64,000 bases of DNA, from contig NZ_JAGGLU010000002.1 of NCBI RefSeq assembly GCF_017874575.1, forward strand, positions 1 through 64,000. Direction: 5' to 3'. Shown piece after piece: positions 1-7,666 of the stretch. The notes beneath the pieces were generated by a model. The model saw only the letters and a program-made list of their open reading frames with translations. It had not been told where the DNA came from and made no database searches. The stretch's first letter is position 1. Every line of letters begins with the position of its first letter. The position numbers and the translations under genes were made by a program. The DNA is from Lactobacillus colini. Its GTDB lineage: Bacteria; Bacillota; Bacilli; Lactobacillales; Lactobacillaceae.

Positions 1-137
1 CGATCAATTAAGTTAATCATATAAGCAATGCCACGATTATTTAACTTCCAATTCTTAGAAATTTGAGTAATAGAAATCCCTTCAAATTTCCATTGATTAT
101 AAATTTGTAATCTTTGTTCATTAGTTAATTTAGTCAT
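1..137 (-). CDS. Transposase N-terminus (IS3-like orfA), cut by window edge
   Basis: Reading leftward from an ATG at 137, the frame stays open to the window edge for 45 codons, starting MTKLTNEQRLQIYNQW. This looks like the helix-turn-helix N-terminus of the orfA proteins of IS3-family elements common in lactobacilli. The upstream sequence carries an IS150-group-like terminal repeat (155-174), which supports the call. Only the N-terminus is present, so the exact IS, its completeness and its activity cannot be judged. A stand-alone HTH protein is the alternative. Confidence 0.6.
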   Translation of the reverse strand, partial: MTKLTNEQRLQIYNQWKFEGISITQISKNWKLNNRGIAYMINLID

Positions 138-154
138 AGTAAAAGCCCCAAAAA

Positions 155-174
155 TGTCTAACTTTTGGGGCTCA
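155..174 (-). repeat. Probable IS terminal inverted repeat
   Basis: Read on the minus strand, the sequence TGAGCCCCAAAAGTTAGACA precedes the transposase start by 17 bases. It has the form of IS3-family (IS150 group) ends, which typically begin TGA-CCCCAAAA-GTT-GACA. The same bases partly pair with the following AAAAGCCCC (141-149), so they also form a hairpin that could block read-through into the element. The outer boundary of the IS is therefore probably near 174. The other end lies outside the window. Confidence 0.5.
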
Positions 175-181
175 TTACAAT

Positions 182-206
182 CTCTTGCCGACTGGTGAGA
201 GATTTT
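182..206. repeat. Short hairpin between IS end and YjcQ gene
   Basis: A 7-bp inverted repeat (AATCTCT / AGAGATT) has a 12-base loop and is followed by a T run on the plus strand only. It sits directly after the stop of the YjcQ-family gene, but its T run faces the other way. As a terminator it would therefore serve plus-strand transcription. It may be a weak rho-independent terminator or a leftover of the element junction. Confidence 0.3.
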
Positions 207-569
207 TTATTTGAATAGTGGTATCCAATCTCTAGCTTCTTTTGCAATATTATACACTTTCTTCATCATTGAATTTTCTGCAAGATATTGTAAACCCGCG
301 CTAGTAGCATAAGCATTTTGAATATTATTAATTATATCTGGTCCTTGGATTACTGGAGAAATACTTACCCCTTTAATGTATCCATCTTCTATAAGCATCT
401 TTAAAGTTAAAAGAAATTGTTTATCAGATATTCCAATATTTTTAGGTGTTAAAACATCAGGATCTACATCTACACCTTGCTCATAGCAATCTTTAAGATA
501 AAGTAAGATCTTATAAGCTACATTGAAATAATTATTCCTGTTAACTTTTAAATCATTTGGATTATTCAT
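207..569 (-). CDS. YjcQ family protein
   Basis: A 120-residue protein of the YjcQ family (winged-helix-like proteins, frequent in prophages and mobile elements, with no firm function). The recognisable parts are the central GYIKGVSISPVIQGP stretch and the C-terminal block beginning SAGLQYLAENSMMKK and ending DWIPLFK, both typical of the family. It starts 22 bases after the stop of the restriction-modification gene, so it is probably the last gene of the same transcript. A purine-rich AAAGGA lies about 12 bases before the ATG, a rather long spacing. Its role beside a restriction system is unknown. It may simply be prophage debris. Confidence 0.7.
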   Translation of the reverse strand: MNNPNDLKVNRNNYFNVAYKILLYLKDCYEQGVDVDPDVLTPKNIGISDKQFLLTLKMLIEDGYIKGVSISPVIQGPDIINNIQNAYATSAGLQYLAENSMMKKVYNIAKEARDWIPLFK

Positions 570-591
570 TTTTAAAAGTTTTCCTTTCTAT

Positions 592-2118
592 TTAAAACGT
601 AAAGTCTCTAACTGATTGTTTCTCTTCCTCAGTTAAATTAAATGCATCCATTACTAATTCATCAATTTCATTATTCTCTACTGAAAAATTTTTCCCATTC
701 ATTGCCTTATTCATAACAATCTTTACTTTATTGGCAATTTTTTCTTGTATTCCATTTGATATTTGCGGAATCGGAAATTGTGATAATTCATTTACTTTAA
801 ATTGTGGAAATAATCTTCTTTGGAATTTATCAAACTTAATTAAAAACCATAAAGTTAATAACCTAGAATTAATTATTCCTAGCAAAGCAAATGGATTGTA
901 CCCATCTATATTTGTAATAATCATAGAGTTTAAATCATTGATTATATGTTTAGAAGTCAATGTAGCTTCAATAGCATATACTGACCTAGATGGTATTTGT
1001 CTAACTAAAATTCTTTCACCAATAAACAACTTTGGATCTCTCATAGCTGCCAAATTTTCACCATATTTGATATATTCGCCACTCCAACCCAAACTATATC
1101 TACGAACATCACGTCCTTCAATATACGGTAAGTATGTATCATCTATCTTTTCTTTTGAATGGTAGATTCTATTATCCTTTTGCTGTTTAGTAATAGCCGG
1201 TTTCCCTTTTCCAACTTCATATGCTTTCACGCCAGATTTTAAAAGTGCAATACTTTCGATAGTCTTATTAGAGTTCATTCTCAAATAAGCTTTGTTTGTA
1301 TCTCTATACTTAACCATTGAAATACTAAAAATAGGTTTATCAGTACCAAAGAATTTTTTATCTACTGTACCCACAGTTTGAAAGTCACCGTGATCTAACT
1401 CACCAACCGTAACTTCATCAGATTTATTCTTTTTCAAAAATACAAGGCAATTATCAACATTAGCATCTGCAAATATTTTATCTAATGAATTAATTAAAAC
1501 TAAGTATCCTGACTTTTTTAGTAAGAAATCTCTAATTTTTTGATTACTTTGAATAGTAAGCATATTATTAGGAACAATATAAGCAAATGTACCATTTTCT
1601 TTCAATAACTTATAGCCCAATTCCATAAACAAAGTATAAGTATTAGCTTGATACTCATCTACTTCATAATGAGATAAATAATATTGCTTAGACTTATCAT
1701 CAAATGATTGATTTCTAGCAAAAATATAAGGAGGATTTGCAATAACAATATCAAAACCTACAAAATTCCCCTCATCATCCAATACTTCAGGAAATTCTAA
1801 GCGCCATTCAAGACTATTAGCATATAAAGAGTCACTTTCTCTTCTATTTAAATACTGTTTTCGTATTTCATCAGTCCTTTTCTTTAACTCATTGAACTTC
1901 TGTGTATCAAATTTATCGAAAAGACTAAGTTCACTCGCTTCTTCAAATTTCTTAAATATTTTTTGCTCACTATCGCTATATTTAGGAAATACTGAAGCAT
2001 AAAACTTACCTTTTATATTCTCAATGCTCTTATTGATCTGCGCTTTTACTTTTTTATCGCTAGTGTTCTTATACTCTTTTACAAGATTTAGATATTCTTT
2101 AAAGTCATTTTTACGCAT
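592..2118 (-). CDS. Type IIG restriction-modification enzyme, C-terminal half (methylase motif IV and specificity domain), out of frame
   Basis: This 508-codon open frame is the 3' half of a larger gene interrupted at the G tract 2211-2220. It carries the N6-adenine methylase catalytic motif NPPY at residues 128-131 (IANPPYIFARNQ). A long C-terminal part follows that resembles the TaqI/Eco57I-type target-recognition region (LPYIEGRDVRRY, then FPQFKVNELSQFPIP). No Shine-Dalgarno sequence precedes the first ATG. Adding one base to the tract makes the frame continuous with the upstream half through the linker LTTLPNIDINIKVGDSLI, a motif found in such enzymes. I infer it is not translated alone and is silent in this sequence version. 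Confidence 0.85.
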   Translation of the reverse strand: MRKNDFKEYLNLVKEYKNTSDKKVKAQINKSIENIKGKFYASVFPKYSDSEQKIFKKFEEASELSLFDKFDTQKFNELKKRTDEIRKQYLNRRESDSLYANSLEWRLEFPEVLDDEGNFVGFDIVIANPPYIFARNQSFDDKSKQYYLSHYEVDEYQANTYTLFMELGYKLLKENGTFAYIVPNNMLTIQSNQKIRDFLLKKSGYLVLINSLDKIFADANVDNCLVFLKKNKSDEVTVGELDHGDFQTVGTVDKKFFGTDKPIFSISMVKYRDTNKAYLRMNSNKTIESIALLKSGVKAYEVGKGKPAITKQQKDNRIYHSKEKIDDTYLPYIEGRDVRRYSLGWSGEYIKYGENLAAMRDPKLFIGERILVRQIPSRSVYAIEATLTSKHIINDLNSMIITNIDGYNPFALLGIINSRLLTLWFLIKFDKFQRRLFPQFKVNELSQFPIPQISNGIQEKIANKVKIVMNKAMNGKNFSVENNEIDELVMDAFNLTEEEKQSVRDFTF

Positions 2119-2198
2119 ATCAAAGCTATCATCTAATTCAAAACTATGAATTAAACTATCACCAACTTTAATGTTTATATCTATATTGGGTAAAGTAG

Positions 2199-4202
2199 TT
2201 AGCTGGCGTACCCCCCCCCCACATTTTCTGTATAATAAGCGTTTTTAAGCAATTCGATCCATAAACGTAAACGACAAATATTAACAGAATTAGGGTTTAA
2301 ATCAACGCCATAAAGACAATTTTCAATAATTATTTTCTTCTGTTCAAAAATTGCTTTTTGAATTCTTAATGAATTTGTATCATTAGCATTATAAGAATAA
2401 TTATCACCAGTTATATCTTGAATAATTAATTCATCATTCGCCACAGTACAATTAATATCATTTAAAAGATTACCATCAGCATCAAATAAAACTCTCAATG
2501 TAGTCTTAATAGCAATTAACTCGTTTAAAATAGATACTAAAAAGTGACCTGATCCAACTGCGGGATCCAGAATTTTTAAAGTATCAATTGCATCGCTAAC
2601 CCTTTTTCTATCTTCCATAGAAAATTCAAAATCACGTGTTCTAGTGGCAAGTTGAATAATATCTTGAGCATTCCAATCCATTACTTCATTAACCTTGGTA
2701 ACTACTGCTTGTCTTACAGCTCTTTTTGCCATATACATAGTGATTTTACCTGGCGTAAAGAATGAACCATCTTTATAACCGTTGATTTTTTCAAAGATTA
2801 AGCCAAGAACAGAGGCGTTAATTAACTGATCTTGCTCTTTCTTACTCTTAGCATCAGCGATTGAAGTAAAATCATATGATTCAAGGAACTTAAATAAGTA
2901 ATCTAGAATAGATAATTTGCCGGTTAATTTTTTACCATTCTCATCTTTTAGTTTAGTCTTAGAATAAATTTCAATATCTGCATCCCTTAACTGATTAATG
3001 GTTAATCCATTTCTAGATAACTCTAACTCACTTTTTTCAAATAAAGATGAATTCATATAAGGAACATATTCAAATTTTTCTTTTAATCTAGGACTTCTAT
3101 CTTCTTCCTTTTTAGCCATGATGCCAAAAAATAATTCATTTAAATCATCGAAAGAAGCAATTTTATCAGAAGTCAAAAACTTATAATTTTCACTTTTATT
3201 AAAAGAAATAAGTGAGGACTCTAATAGTTTTAAGAATAAAATTCTATTGATCCAAACAACAACTAATTGCACAGCAATATCATATTGTTTATCGTGATCA
3301 ACATCATTTATGTCAAGCTGCTCAATAGTATTTTCAACTAATGATGAATATTGTCGTTTCTTTTCAGGCAATCGATCAATAACTTTGCTTCCATCTGACT
3401 TCTTTTCAGCTAAACCCATAATGTACAACAATTCATTATAAAAATCCTTATTTAATTTATTTGAATCAGCAAAAACCATTTCATTTAAAAGATTTTCAGA
3501 ACTGAAAAATCTATAAAGTTGAGTAACTTTTGACTGTTTAATAGTCACTTGTTTGGAATTTCTCAAAATATAATCATTTAAATTAAAATAGCCGATATAT
3601 ATTCCCTTGTTAATTGCTTTATCAATTTCTGGAGCAATTACTTCACTATATAAAAAGTCTGTATTTGTACTTGAAAGTTGACGATTTTCGAATTTCTTAA
3701 AGTTATCAACTAGTTTCTTATTCTTTATAAAATGTTTTTCAAGTTCTCTGGAATCAATTACAAAGAAATCATAACCATTAGTTACTATTCCACGCTTAAC
3801 TTCAAGGTTCTTATTAATGATACGCTCTTTAAGATAATAGGCTACTAATTCTCTAAATCCCTTAGCATTTAAGTTATCTTGTCTCATCATTTCCGCTTTA
3901 TTATCAAGCTTTTTATATTCGACAATAACACCAACAGTACTTTCACTAGTTGAACCATTATAAATAGCTAAATCAATGCGATCACTAACATTAATCTGTT
4001 TATCTGTAATTACAGATTCTAAGAAATCTCTAAATGCTCCCTTTTGAAATTCTTCAGAATTATTTTCATTATCCTTTATTGTTTGCAAAAAAGTTGTTAA
4101 AGATTGTACAAACGCTACTTTTTGATCTTCTTGTGGCATAACCGCTGCTTCAACATTGCGGTTAATGAGTTGTTTTAAGTTAAGTAATGCTCTTTTCGCC
4201 AA
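2199..4202 (-). CDS. Type IIG restriction-modification enzyme, N-terminal half (nuclease and SAM-binding domain), truncated by G-tract frameshift
   Basis: This frame of 667 codons starts at TTG 4202 behind AGGAG with a spacing of 9. An N-terminal PD-(D/E)xK-like nuclease is suggested by D77 and E95-Y-K97 in DLAIY...VIVEYKK. Residues 481-490 (FFTPGKITMY) look like motif X, 545-554 (LDPAVGSGHF) are the SAM-binding motif I, and 632-640 (GVDLNPNSV) lie in the following strand. Translation then reads V-GGG through the G tract and stops after YAS. This is the class in which one polypeptide cuts and methylates DNA. The truncated product lacks NPPY and the specificity domain, so it should be inactive. 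BREX PglX proteins are of similar size, but no BREX partner genes are present. Confidence 0.85.
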   Translation of the reverse strand: MAKRALLNLKQLINRNVEAAVMPQEDQKVAFVQSLTTFLQTIKDNENNSEEFQKGAFRDFLESVITDKQINVSDRIDLAIYNGSTSESTVGVIVEYKKLDNKAEMMRQDNLNAKGFRELVAYYLKERIINKNLEVKRGIVTNGYDFFVIDSRELEKHFIKNKKLVDNFKKFENRQLSSTNTDFLYSEVIAPEIDKAINKGIYIGYFNLNDYILRNSKQVTIKQSKVTQLYRFFSSENLLNEMVFADSNKLNKDFYNELLYIMGLAEKKSDGSKVIDRLPEKKRQYSSLVENTIEQLDINDVDHDKQYDIAVQLVVVWINRILFLKLLESSLISFNKSENYKFLTSDKIASFDDLNELFFGIMAKKEEDRSPRLKEKFEYVPYMNSSLFEKSELELSRNGLTINQLRDADIEIYSKTKLKDENGKKLTGKLSILDYLFKFLESYDFTSIADAKSKKEQDQLINASVLGLIFEKINGYKDGSFFTPGKITMYMAKRAVRQAVVTKVNEVMDWNAQDIIQLATRTRDFEFSMEDRKRVSDAIDTLKILDPAVGSGHFLVSILNELIAIKTTLRVLFDADGNLLNDINCTVANDELIIQDITGDNYSYNANDTNSLRIQKAIFEQKKIIIENCLYGVDLNPNSVNICRLRLWIELLKNAYYTENVGGGYAS
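2211..2220. repeat. Homopolymer tract of ten C (ten G in coding strand), contingency locus
   Basis: Ten consecutive C on the plus strand lie inside the coding sequence of the restriction-modification gene. In this A+T-rich genome such a run is very unlikely by chance. It sits exactly at the only frame break, between methylase motifs I and IV. Slipped-strand mispairing here would switch the enzyme: 10 is OFF, while 11 or 8 is ON. A sequencing length error at the homopolymer is the main alternative explanation for the observed OFF length. The mutability of the tract holds either way. Confidence 0.85.
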
Positions 4203-4242
4203 TTTTAAACGCTCCTATATTAAGTATTACATTCATTATACT

Positions 4243-4818
4243 CTATTTAAGTAGAAGCAATTTTCTTATTATGGCTCTGTATACTTCAAGGCGAACAATT
4301 TGAATAACTTTATTTAATGGAAATCTAAAAATATCGATTCTTTTAGCATATGGATACTTTTCTTTAAAAATTTGATCTACGTTATCGAACTTCATAGTAG
4401 ACAATGTTTCATTAATACTTAAAACTACTTTTTCGTTCCAATTATCCTCTTTGAAGCTAAAATTTATATGTCTTAAAGCATAGATGATGCATAATGCTTG
4501 AATAAAATCTCGCTCTGAGAAATTTCCATATCCATTAACATCTAAAAACTTATAAAATTTTTCACTTTGAAACTCAGTTAAAGATGTTAGTGAAATAGTC
4601 TTTAACTCCCGTTCTAAATATTCACAAACATCAATGCTTAAGTTTCTTGCAATAGTGTAGTAAAAATCAGTAGGACTCAACTCATTTATACTTTTAAGAT
4701 TAAACTTTTCTCTTACCAAAAAGACGATAGCCATCCGTACATGTGGATCTCTAGGCAGTGTTCCTCTTCTTTTAGAATTTTTCAATTTTGAGACAATATC
4801 TTTTTTCTTCTTCATCAT
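4243..4818 (-). CDS. Hypothetical protein upstream of type IIG gene
   Basis: I do not recognise this 191-residue protein. It is basic at the N-terminus (MMKKKKDIVSKLKNSKRRG) and appears mostly helical. It has no signal peptide, membrane segment or catalytic motif that I can see, and a lysine- and leucine-rich C-terminus ends in RKLLLLK. Its stop is 40 bases before the TTG start of the restriction-modification gene, in the same direction, so the two are probably co-transcribed. A TATAAT just after its stop could be an extra promoter for the downstream gene. A control or accessory role for the restriction system is only a guess from position. Confidence 0.65.
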   Translation of the reverse strand: MMKKKKDIVSKLKNSKRRGTLPRDPHVRMAIVFLVREKFNLKSINELSPTDFYYTIARNLSIDVCEYLERELKTISLTSLTEFQSEKFYKFLDVNGYGNFSERDFIQALCIIYALRHINFSFKEDNWNEKVVLSINETLSTMKFDNVDQIFKEKYPYAKRIDIFRFPLNKVIQIVRLEVYRAIIRKLLLLK

Positions 4819-4930
4819 AGAATGACTCTTCAGAAAAATCTTCTAAAAATTGCATCATTTCAATTATCTTGTCTGCCAACTCTGGAATCGTTCTGTTTTT
4901 TAGTAATTTTTGAATTATGGTAGTTTTCAA
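4772..4930 (-). CDS. Possible small ORF (52 codons) overlapping the hypothetical gene
   Basis: From TTG 4930 a frame of 52 codons reads MKTTIIQKLLKNRTIPELADKI and on to an acidic EEEKRY stretch before a stop at 4772. It overlaps the start of the 191-residue gene by 47 bases in another frame. That overlap could mean translational coupling. There is no convincing ribosome binding site before the TTG, and in-frame ATGs lie later. The composition looks protein-like, but it may also be the remnant of a longer upstream gene. Confidence 0.25.
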   Translation of the reverse strand: MKTTIIQKLLKNRTIPELADKIIEMMQFLEDFSEESFYDEEEKRYCLKIEKF

Positions 4931-5105
4931 CTATAAGTTGCATAGCGCGCTACTTTTCCTTTCTCTATCGATTTGTTATAACGACACCATAGTAGCAACT
5001 CAAAGAAATAAAAACTGATTCTTTCTATTTCCACAAAAATCCATACACATAAAATAGATATAGCTCCAAAACTTGCTTTATATCAGCACTTTTAAAGTTT
5101 TACTA
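4931..5105. other. Gene-free stretch between restriction module and inverted repeat
   Basis: About 175 bases hold no open frame that I can support. Together with the inverted repeat and the short leader that follow, the gap to the next gene is 276 bases. It is A+T-rich, and the promoter of the leftward module should lie here. I cannot pick a convincing pair of hexamers. Confidence 0.4.
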
Positions 5106-5152
5106 AAAAGAGTCATTTTTAGTTCAAAATTAGAACTCAAAATGACTCTTTT
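5106..5152. terminator. Strong 20-bp inverted repeat, probable bidirectional terminator
   Basis: The arms 5106-5125 and 5133-5152 pair at 19 of 20 positions around a 7-base loop. The outer part is AAAAGAGTCA / TGACTCTTTT, giving T runs on both strands after transcription. It lies between the leftward restriction module and the rightward small ORF. It could insulate the two, stop a transcript entering from outside, or serve as an operator-like palindrome for divergent promoters. Confidence 0.55.
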
Positions 5153-5206
5153 CATACATATCACAGGTTTAAGATTAACTCATCAAATGAAAGGAAGTAT
5201 TAAACC

Positions 5207-5503
5207 ATGAGAAAACGAAGATTCAATGGCGGCTACTCAAAAGAAGTAGTCAAAGAAAACTTATTTATTGAAAAACATATTATTAACTTAAGCAAGGTAG
5301 CTGTTCCTCAGTATAGATGGGAAAACAGCGAGCGAACTAGCGACGTTATTGGTTACAAAAGTTGGTTTATCCAAGAAGGTACTGATCCTTTTGAAGTGAA
5401 ATTCGAGACTAAACCAACTCTTCCACCTTTTCTCTCAGAAGTTAGTTTTGACGATCTTGAAGGATGTGAAGTAAGAAGTAACGTTTATTTTCGGGCGAAA
5501 TGA
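5207..5503 (+). CDS. Hypothetical protein near integrase remnant
   Basis: A 98-residue protein starting MRKRRFNGGYSKEVVKEN, with an aromatic-rich middle (QYRWEN, GYKSWFIQEG) and an acidic C-terminal third. GAAAGGAAG sits 8 bases before the ATG, a good ribosome binding site. It runs toward the integrase remnant 124 bases downstream. I recall small proteins of this type in lactobacillar prophage and island integration regions but know no function. No membrane segment, signal peptide or zinc motif is visible. It seems intact, unlike the integrase. Confidence 0.6.
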   Translation: MRKRRFNGGYSKEVVKENLFIEKHIINLSKVAVPQYRWENSERTSDVIGYKSWFIQEGTDPFEVKFETKPTLPPFLSEVSFDDLEGCEVRSNVYFRAK

Positions 5504-5627
5504 GTACGTATAGTTGATAAGTAGTCAAAAACAAGAACTTGCAAGTTAAATTTAAACTTAGCATTGGATGCAACTTCCACAGAAACTAGCTATTCTAATT
5601 CATTTAAATTAGAAAGGACGATTCTCA

Positions 5628-6667
5628 ATGGCAAACATTGAACAACGCGGTAAACATTTTCGTGCTCGCATAACTTTTTATAAAAATGGAAAGAGGGATT
5701 ATTTAACTAAAACATTTCAAACTAAGATGAAGCAAAAATTTGGGCAATGCAGTTAAGCTAAAGGAAAACAAATCGTAACTCAAAACATGCTATATAAAGA
5801 TTTCTATCACTACTGGATCTATACCATTAAGAAAAATGATGTCCGTCCTGCCACCTTTAGAAATTATGAACTAGCTGAAAAAATTATTAATAACCTTTTC
5901 CCAACTAGTACACTTGGACAACTAGACGATGTGCAAATGCAAAAAGTTCTAGATGATTATGGGAAAAATCATTCTAAAAAGACAGTAACGGAACTTCTTA
6001 AAAAAATTAGAACTTCGCTACGTTACGCGTACGCAAAAGGTTATATTTATAACGATTTTGCATCCCTGCTTAAAGCGCACGGTCAAGAACTTCCAAAAAG
6101 AAATAAATCATTATCTCTATCCGACTTTAAAAATCTAAAAACTTATTTAGTTAAGCATACTGATAATGAATTTAATTTAATGGTTCTTCTAGAAATTAAT
6201 ACTGGATTACGCCGTGGTGAATTGCTTGGAATTAAACCAGAAGATTTACACTTTGATAGTCAATATTATTGTATTGAAGTCAAAAGATCAATTGATCCAA
6301 CATCTAACGATACAAAACTTAAAAATAAACATTCTAGAAGAAGTTTGACCATTCCAAAATATCTTTATGATCTGCTCCCAACAATTAAACCAAAAGAAAA
6401 TGGCTATTTATTTGATTGGTTTCACTTTAAGCAATCAGGTATGTTAAAAGAATTATTGAAAAAAATAGGTATCACTCCAACCACCTTTTATGGTCTTCGT
6501 GATACCCACGCTCTTTTTTATTTGCCAATAATATGATACTTGACTATGTTAGTAAGCGTCTTGGCTATAATGATATAGTCACAACTGAACGCTATTATTT
6601 AGCATTAATACCAGAAAAAAAGCACCAGCAAGATGCTGACGCTTTAAATCTATTGAACTCCATATGA
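5628..6667 (+). pseudogene. Degraded phage-type tyrosine integrase
   Basis: Fragments of one tyrosine recombinase follow in order: MANIEQRGKHFRARI from 5628, NEAKIWAMQL in the next frame, then from 5787 the core-binding and catalytic domain, and YVSKRLGYNDIVTTERYYLAL in a third stretch ending at TGA 6667. Two nearly compensating indels around 5727-5753 leave an in-frame TAA, and a lost T near 6516 shifts the end. The first catalytic Arg (TGLRRGE) and the tyrosine region survive. The His of the usual HxLR motif is Tyr (FYGLRDTHA). The product cannot be functional. It ends 70 bases from the stop of rpsI, so the 3' end of rpsI was probably the attachment site. Confidence 0.85.
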
Positions 6668-6737
6668 TCAAATTGTGACCATATGTGGCCAAAATGTCTC
6701 TCGCAAACGTTGATATAACAACATTCCTGTAAAAATA

Positions 6738-7133
6738 TTAACGCTTTGAGAATTGTGAAGCTTTGCGGGCCTTCTTCAAACCTGGCTTCTTTCTTTCCTT
6801 CATTCTTGGGTCACGAGTTAACATGCCAGCCTTCTTAAGTGGACCACGGAAATCTGGGTCAACTTCTAAAAGAGCACGTGCGATACCAAGACGGATTGCG
6901 CCAGCTTGACCTGAGAAACCACCACCGTTAACATTAACTAAAATGTCGTATTGACCTTCAGTTTCAGTAATGTCTAATGGTTGCTTCATATCCTTAACCA
7001 AGTTAGGGTAAGGAATGTACTTAGTTACGTCTTCTTTATTAATGGTAATTTGACCATTACCTGGTACTAAACGAACGCGCGCAACAGAATCCTTGCGGCG
7101 ACCAGTTCCAGCGTAAGCTGCTTGTTGTGCCAT
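6738..7133 (-). CDS. rpsI: 30S ribosomal protein S9
   Basis: S9 (131 residues) is part of the head of the small subunit. Its C-terminal tail reaches the P-site tRNA. The family start ([16 protein letters not shown]), the [19 protein letters not shown] core and the basic tail ending SQFSKR are all present, so the coding sequence is intact despite the integrase remnant beyond its stop. AGGAGG precedes the ATG. It follows rplM by 13 bases, the near-universal rplM-rpsI pair. No clear hairpin terminator is seen after it, possibly because an integration event replaced the original downstream sequence. Confidence 0.98.
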   Translation of the reverse strand: MAQQAAYAGTGRRKDSVARVRLVPGNGQITINKEDVTKYIPYPNLVKDMKQPLDITETEGQYDILVNVNGGGFSGQAGAIRLGIARALLEVDPDFRGPLKKAGMLTRDPRMKERKKPGLKKARKASQFSKR

Positions 7134-7146
7134 TTATATAAACCTC

Positions 7147-7590
7147 CTAGATTAATTCGTTAATGTCTAATTCTTCAGGCTTTTGTGCTTGATGTTCGTG
7201 GTCTTCACCAGCGTAAACATGTAATTTCATGAATTCTTGGTGACCAAGAGTATTCTTTGGCAACATGCCTTTTACAGACTGTTCAACTAATCTTACTGGG
7301 TTGTTGGCTAATAATTCACCGGCAGGAGTAGCCTTCAAACCACCACGGTATTCTGAGTGGTGGTAGTAGATCTTGTCAGTTGCCTTCTTGCCAGTTAACT
7401 TAAGTTTACCAGCATTAACAACGATTACATAATCACCAGTATCTACATTTGGTGTGTATTGAGGCTTATTCTTACCTCTTAAAATTGATGCTACTACAGC
7501 TGATAAACGACCAAGAGCCACATCAGTTGCATCAATAACATACCACTTACGTTTAATATCACTAGTTTTAGCTAATGGGGTAGTACGCAA
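7147..7590 (-). CDS. rplM: 50S ribosomal protein L13
   Basis: L13 (147 residues) is an early assembly protein of the large subunit. The frame is open upstream to 7695, but GGAGG lies 8 bases before a TTG at 7590. That start gives the usual family length and N-terminus ([19 protein letters not shown]), so I chose it. The remaining motifs ([23 protein letters not shown]) are standard. It is the first gene of the rplM-rpsI pair and follows a candidate L13 leader RNA. Confidence 0.95.
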   Translation of the reverse strand: MRTTPLAKTSDIKRKWYVIDATDVALGRLSAVVASILRGKNKPQYTPNVDTGDYVIVVNAGKLKLTGKKATDKIYYHHSEYRGGLKATPAGELLANNPVRLVEQSVKGMLPKNTLGHQEFMKLHVYAGEDHEHQAQKPEELDINELI

Positions 7591-7660
7591 TTTAAATTCC
7601 TCCGTTTTCTTGTGTTTGACATACAATAAGTTTCCGGGGCCTATCGTGGACAAACATACG
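7591..7660 (-). ncRNA. Candidate L13 leader RNA
   Basis: The transcript between the predicted start near 7660 and the rplM TTG codon contains AGGCCCCGGAAACTTATTGT, then TGTCAAACACAAG and the GGAGG site. This resembles the L13 leader family known upstream of rplM in Firmicutes, where L13 is thought to regulate its own synthesis. The structure was judged by eye only. Confidence 0.5.
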
Positions 7661-7666
7661 TATACT

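Larger units (their letters stand above)
592..4202 (-). other. Reconstructed full-length phase-variable type IIG locus
   Basis: Restoring one G at 2211-2220 gives one open frame of 1203 residues. These are 664 from the upstream half, 31 linker residues (VRQLTTLPNIDINIKV and onward) and 508 from the downstream half. This matches the usual 1000-1300 residues of single-chain type IIG enzymes, with order nuclease, helical linker, methylase motifs X-I-IV, then target recognition. Loss of two G (eight in the tract) would also restore the frame, with 1202 residues. Nothing else in either half is interrupted, which argues against ordinary gene decay. Confidence 0.8.

Noticed and set aside
182-206. 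Terminator of the YjcQ gene
   Set aside because: The T run is on the plus strand, so the stem would not end the leftward transcript; kept only as a hairpin.
731-1165. 144-codon plus-strand frame opposite the R-M gene
   Set aside because: It lies entirely antisense to the methylase half, has no ribosome binding site, and its product looks like a shadow of the opposite strand.
592-4202. BREX PglX methylase, because of size and a poly-G tract
   Set aside because: No other BREX gene (brxC, pglZ, brxA/B) is nearby, and the N-terminus has a PD-(D/E)xK-like motif rather than the PglX start. A type IIG enzyme fits better, though without a search this stays an inference.
1-6667. Direct repeats (attL/attR) for the degraded integrase
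   Set aside because: No convincing copy of the rpsI 3' end was found elsewhere in the first 6.7 kb, so no boundaries are claimed.
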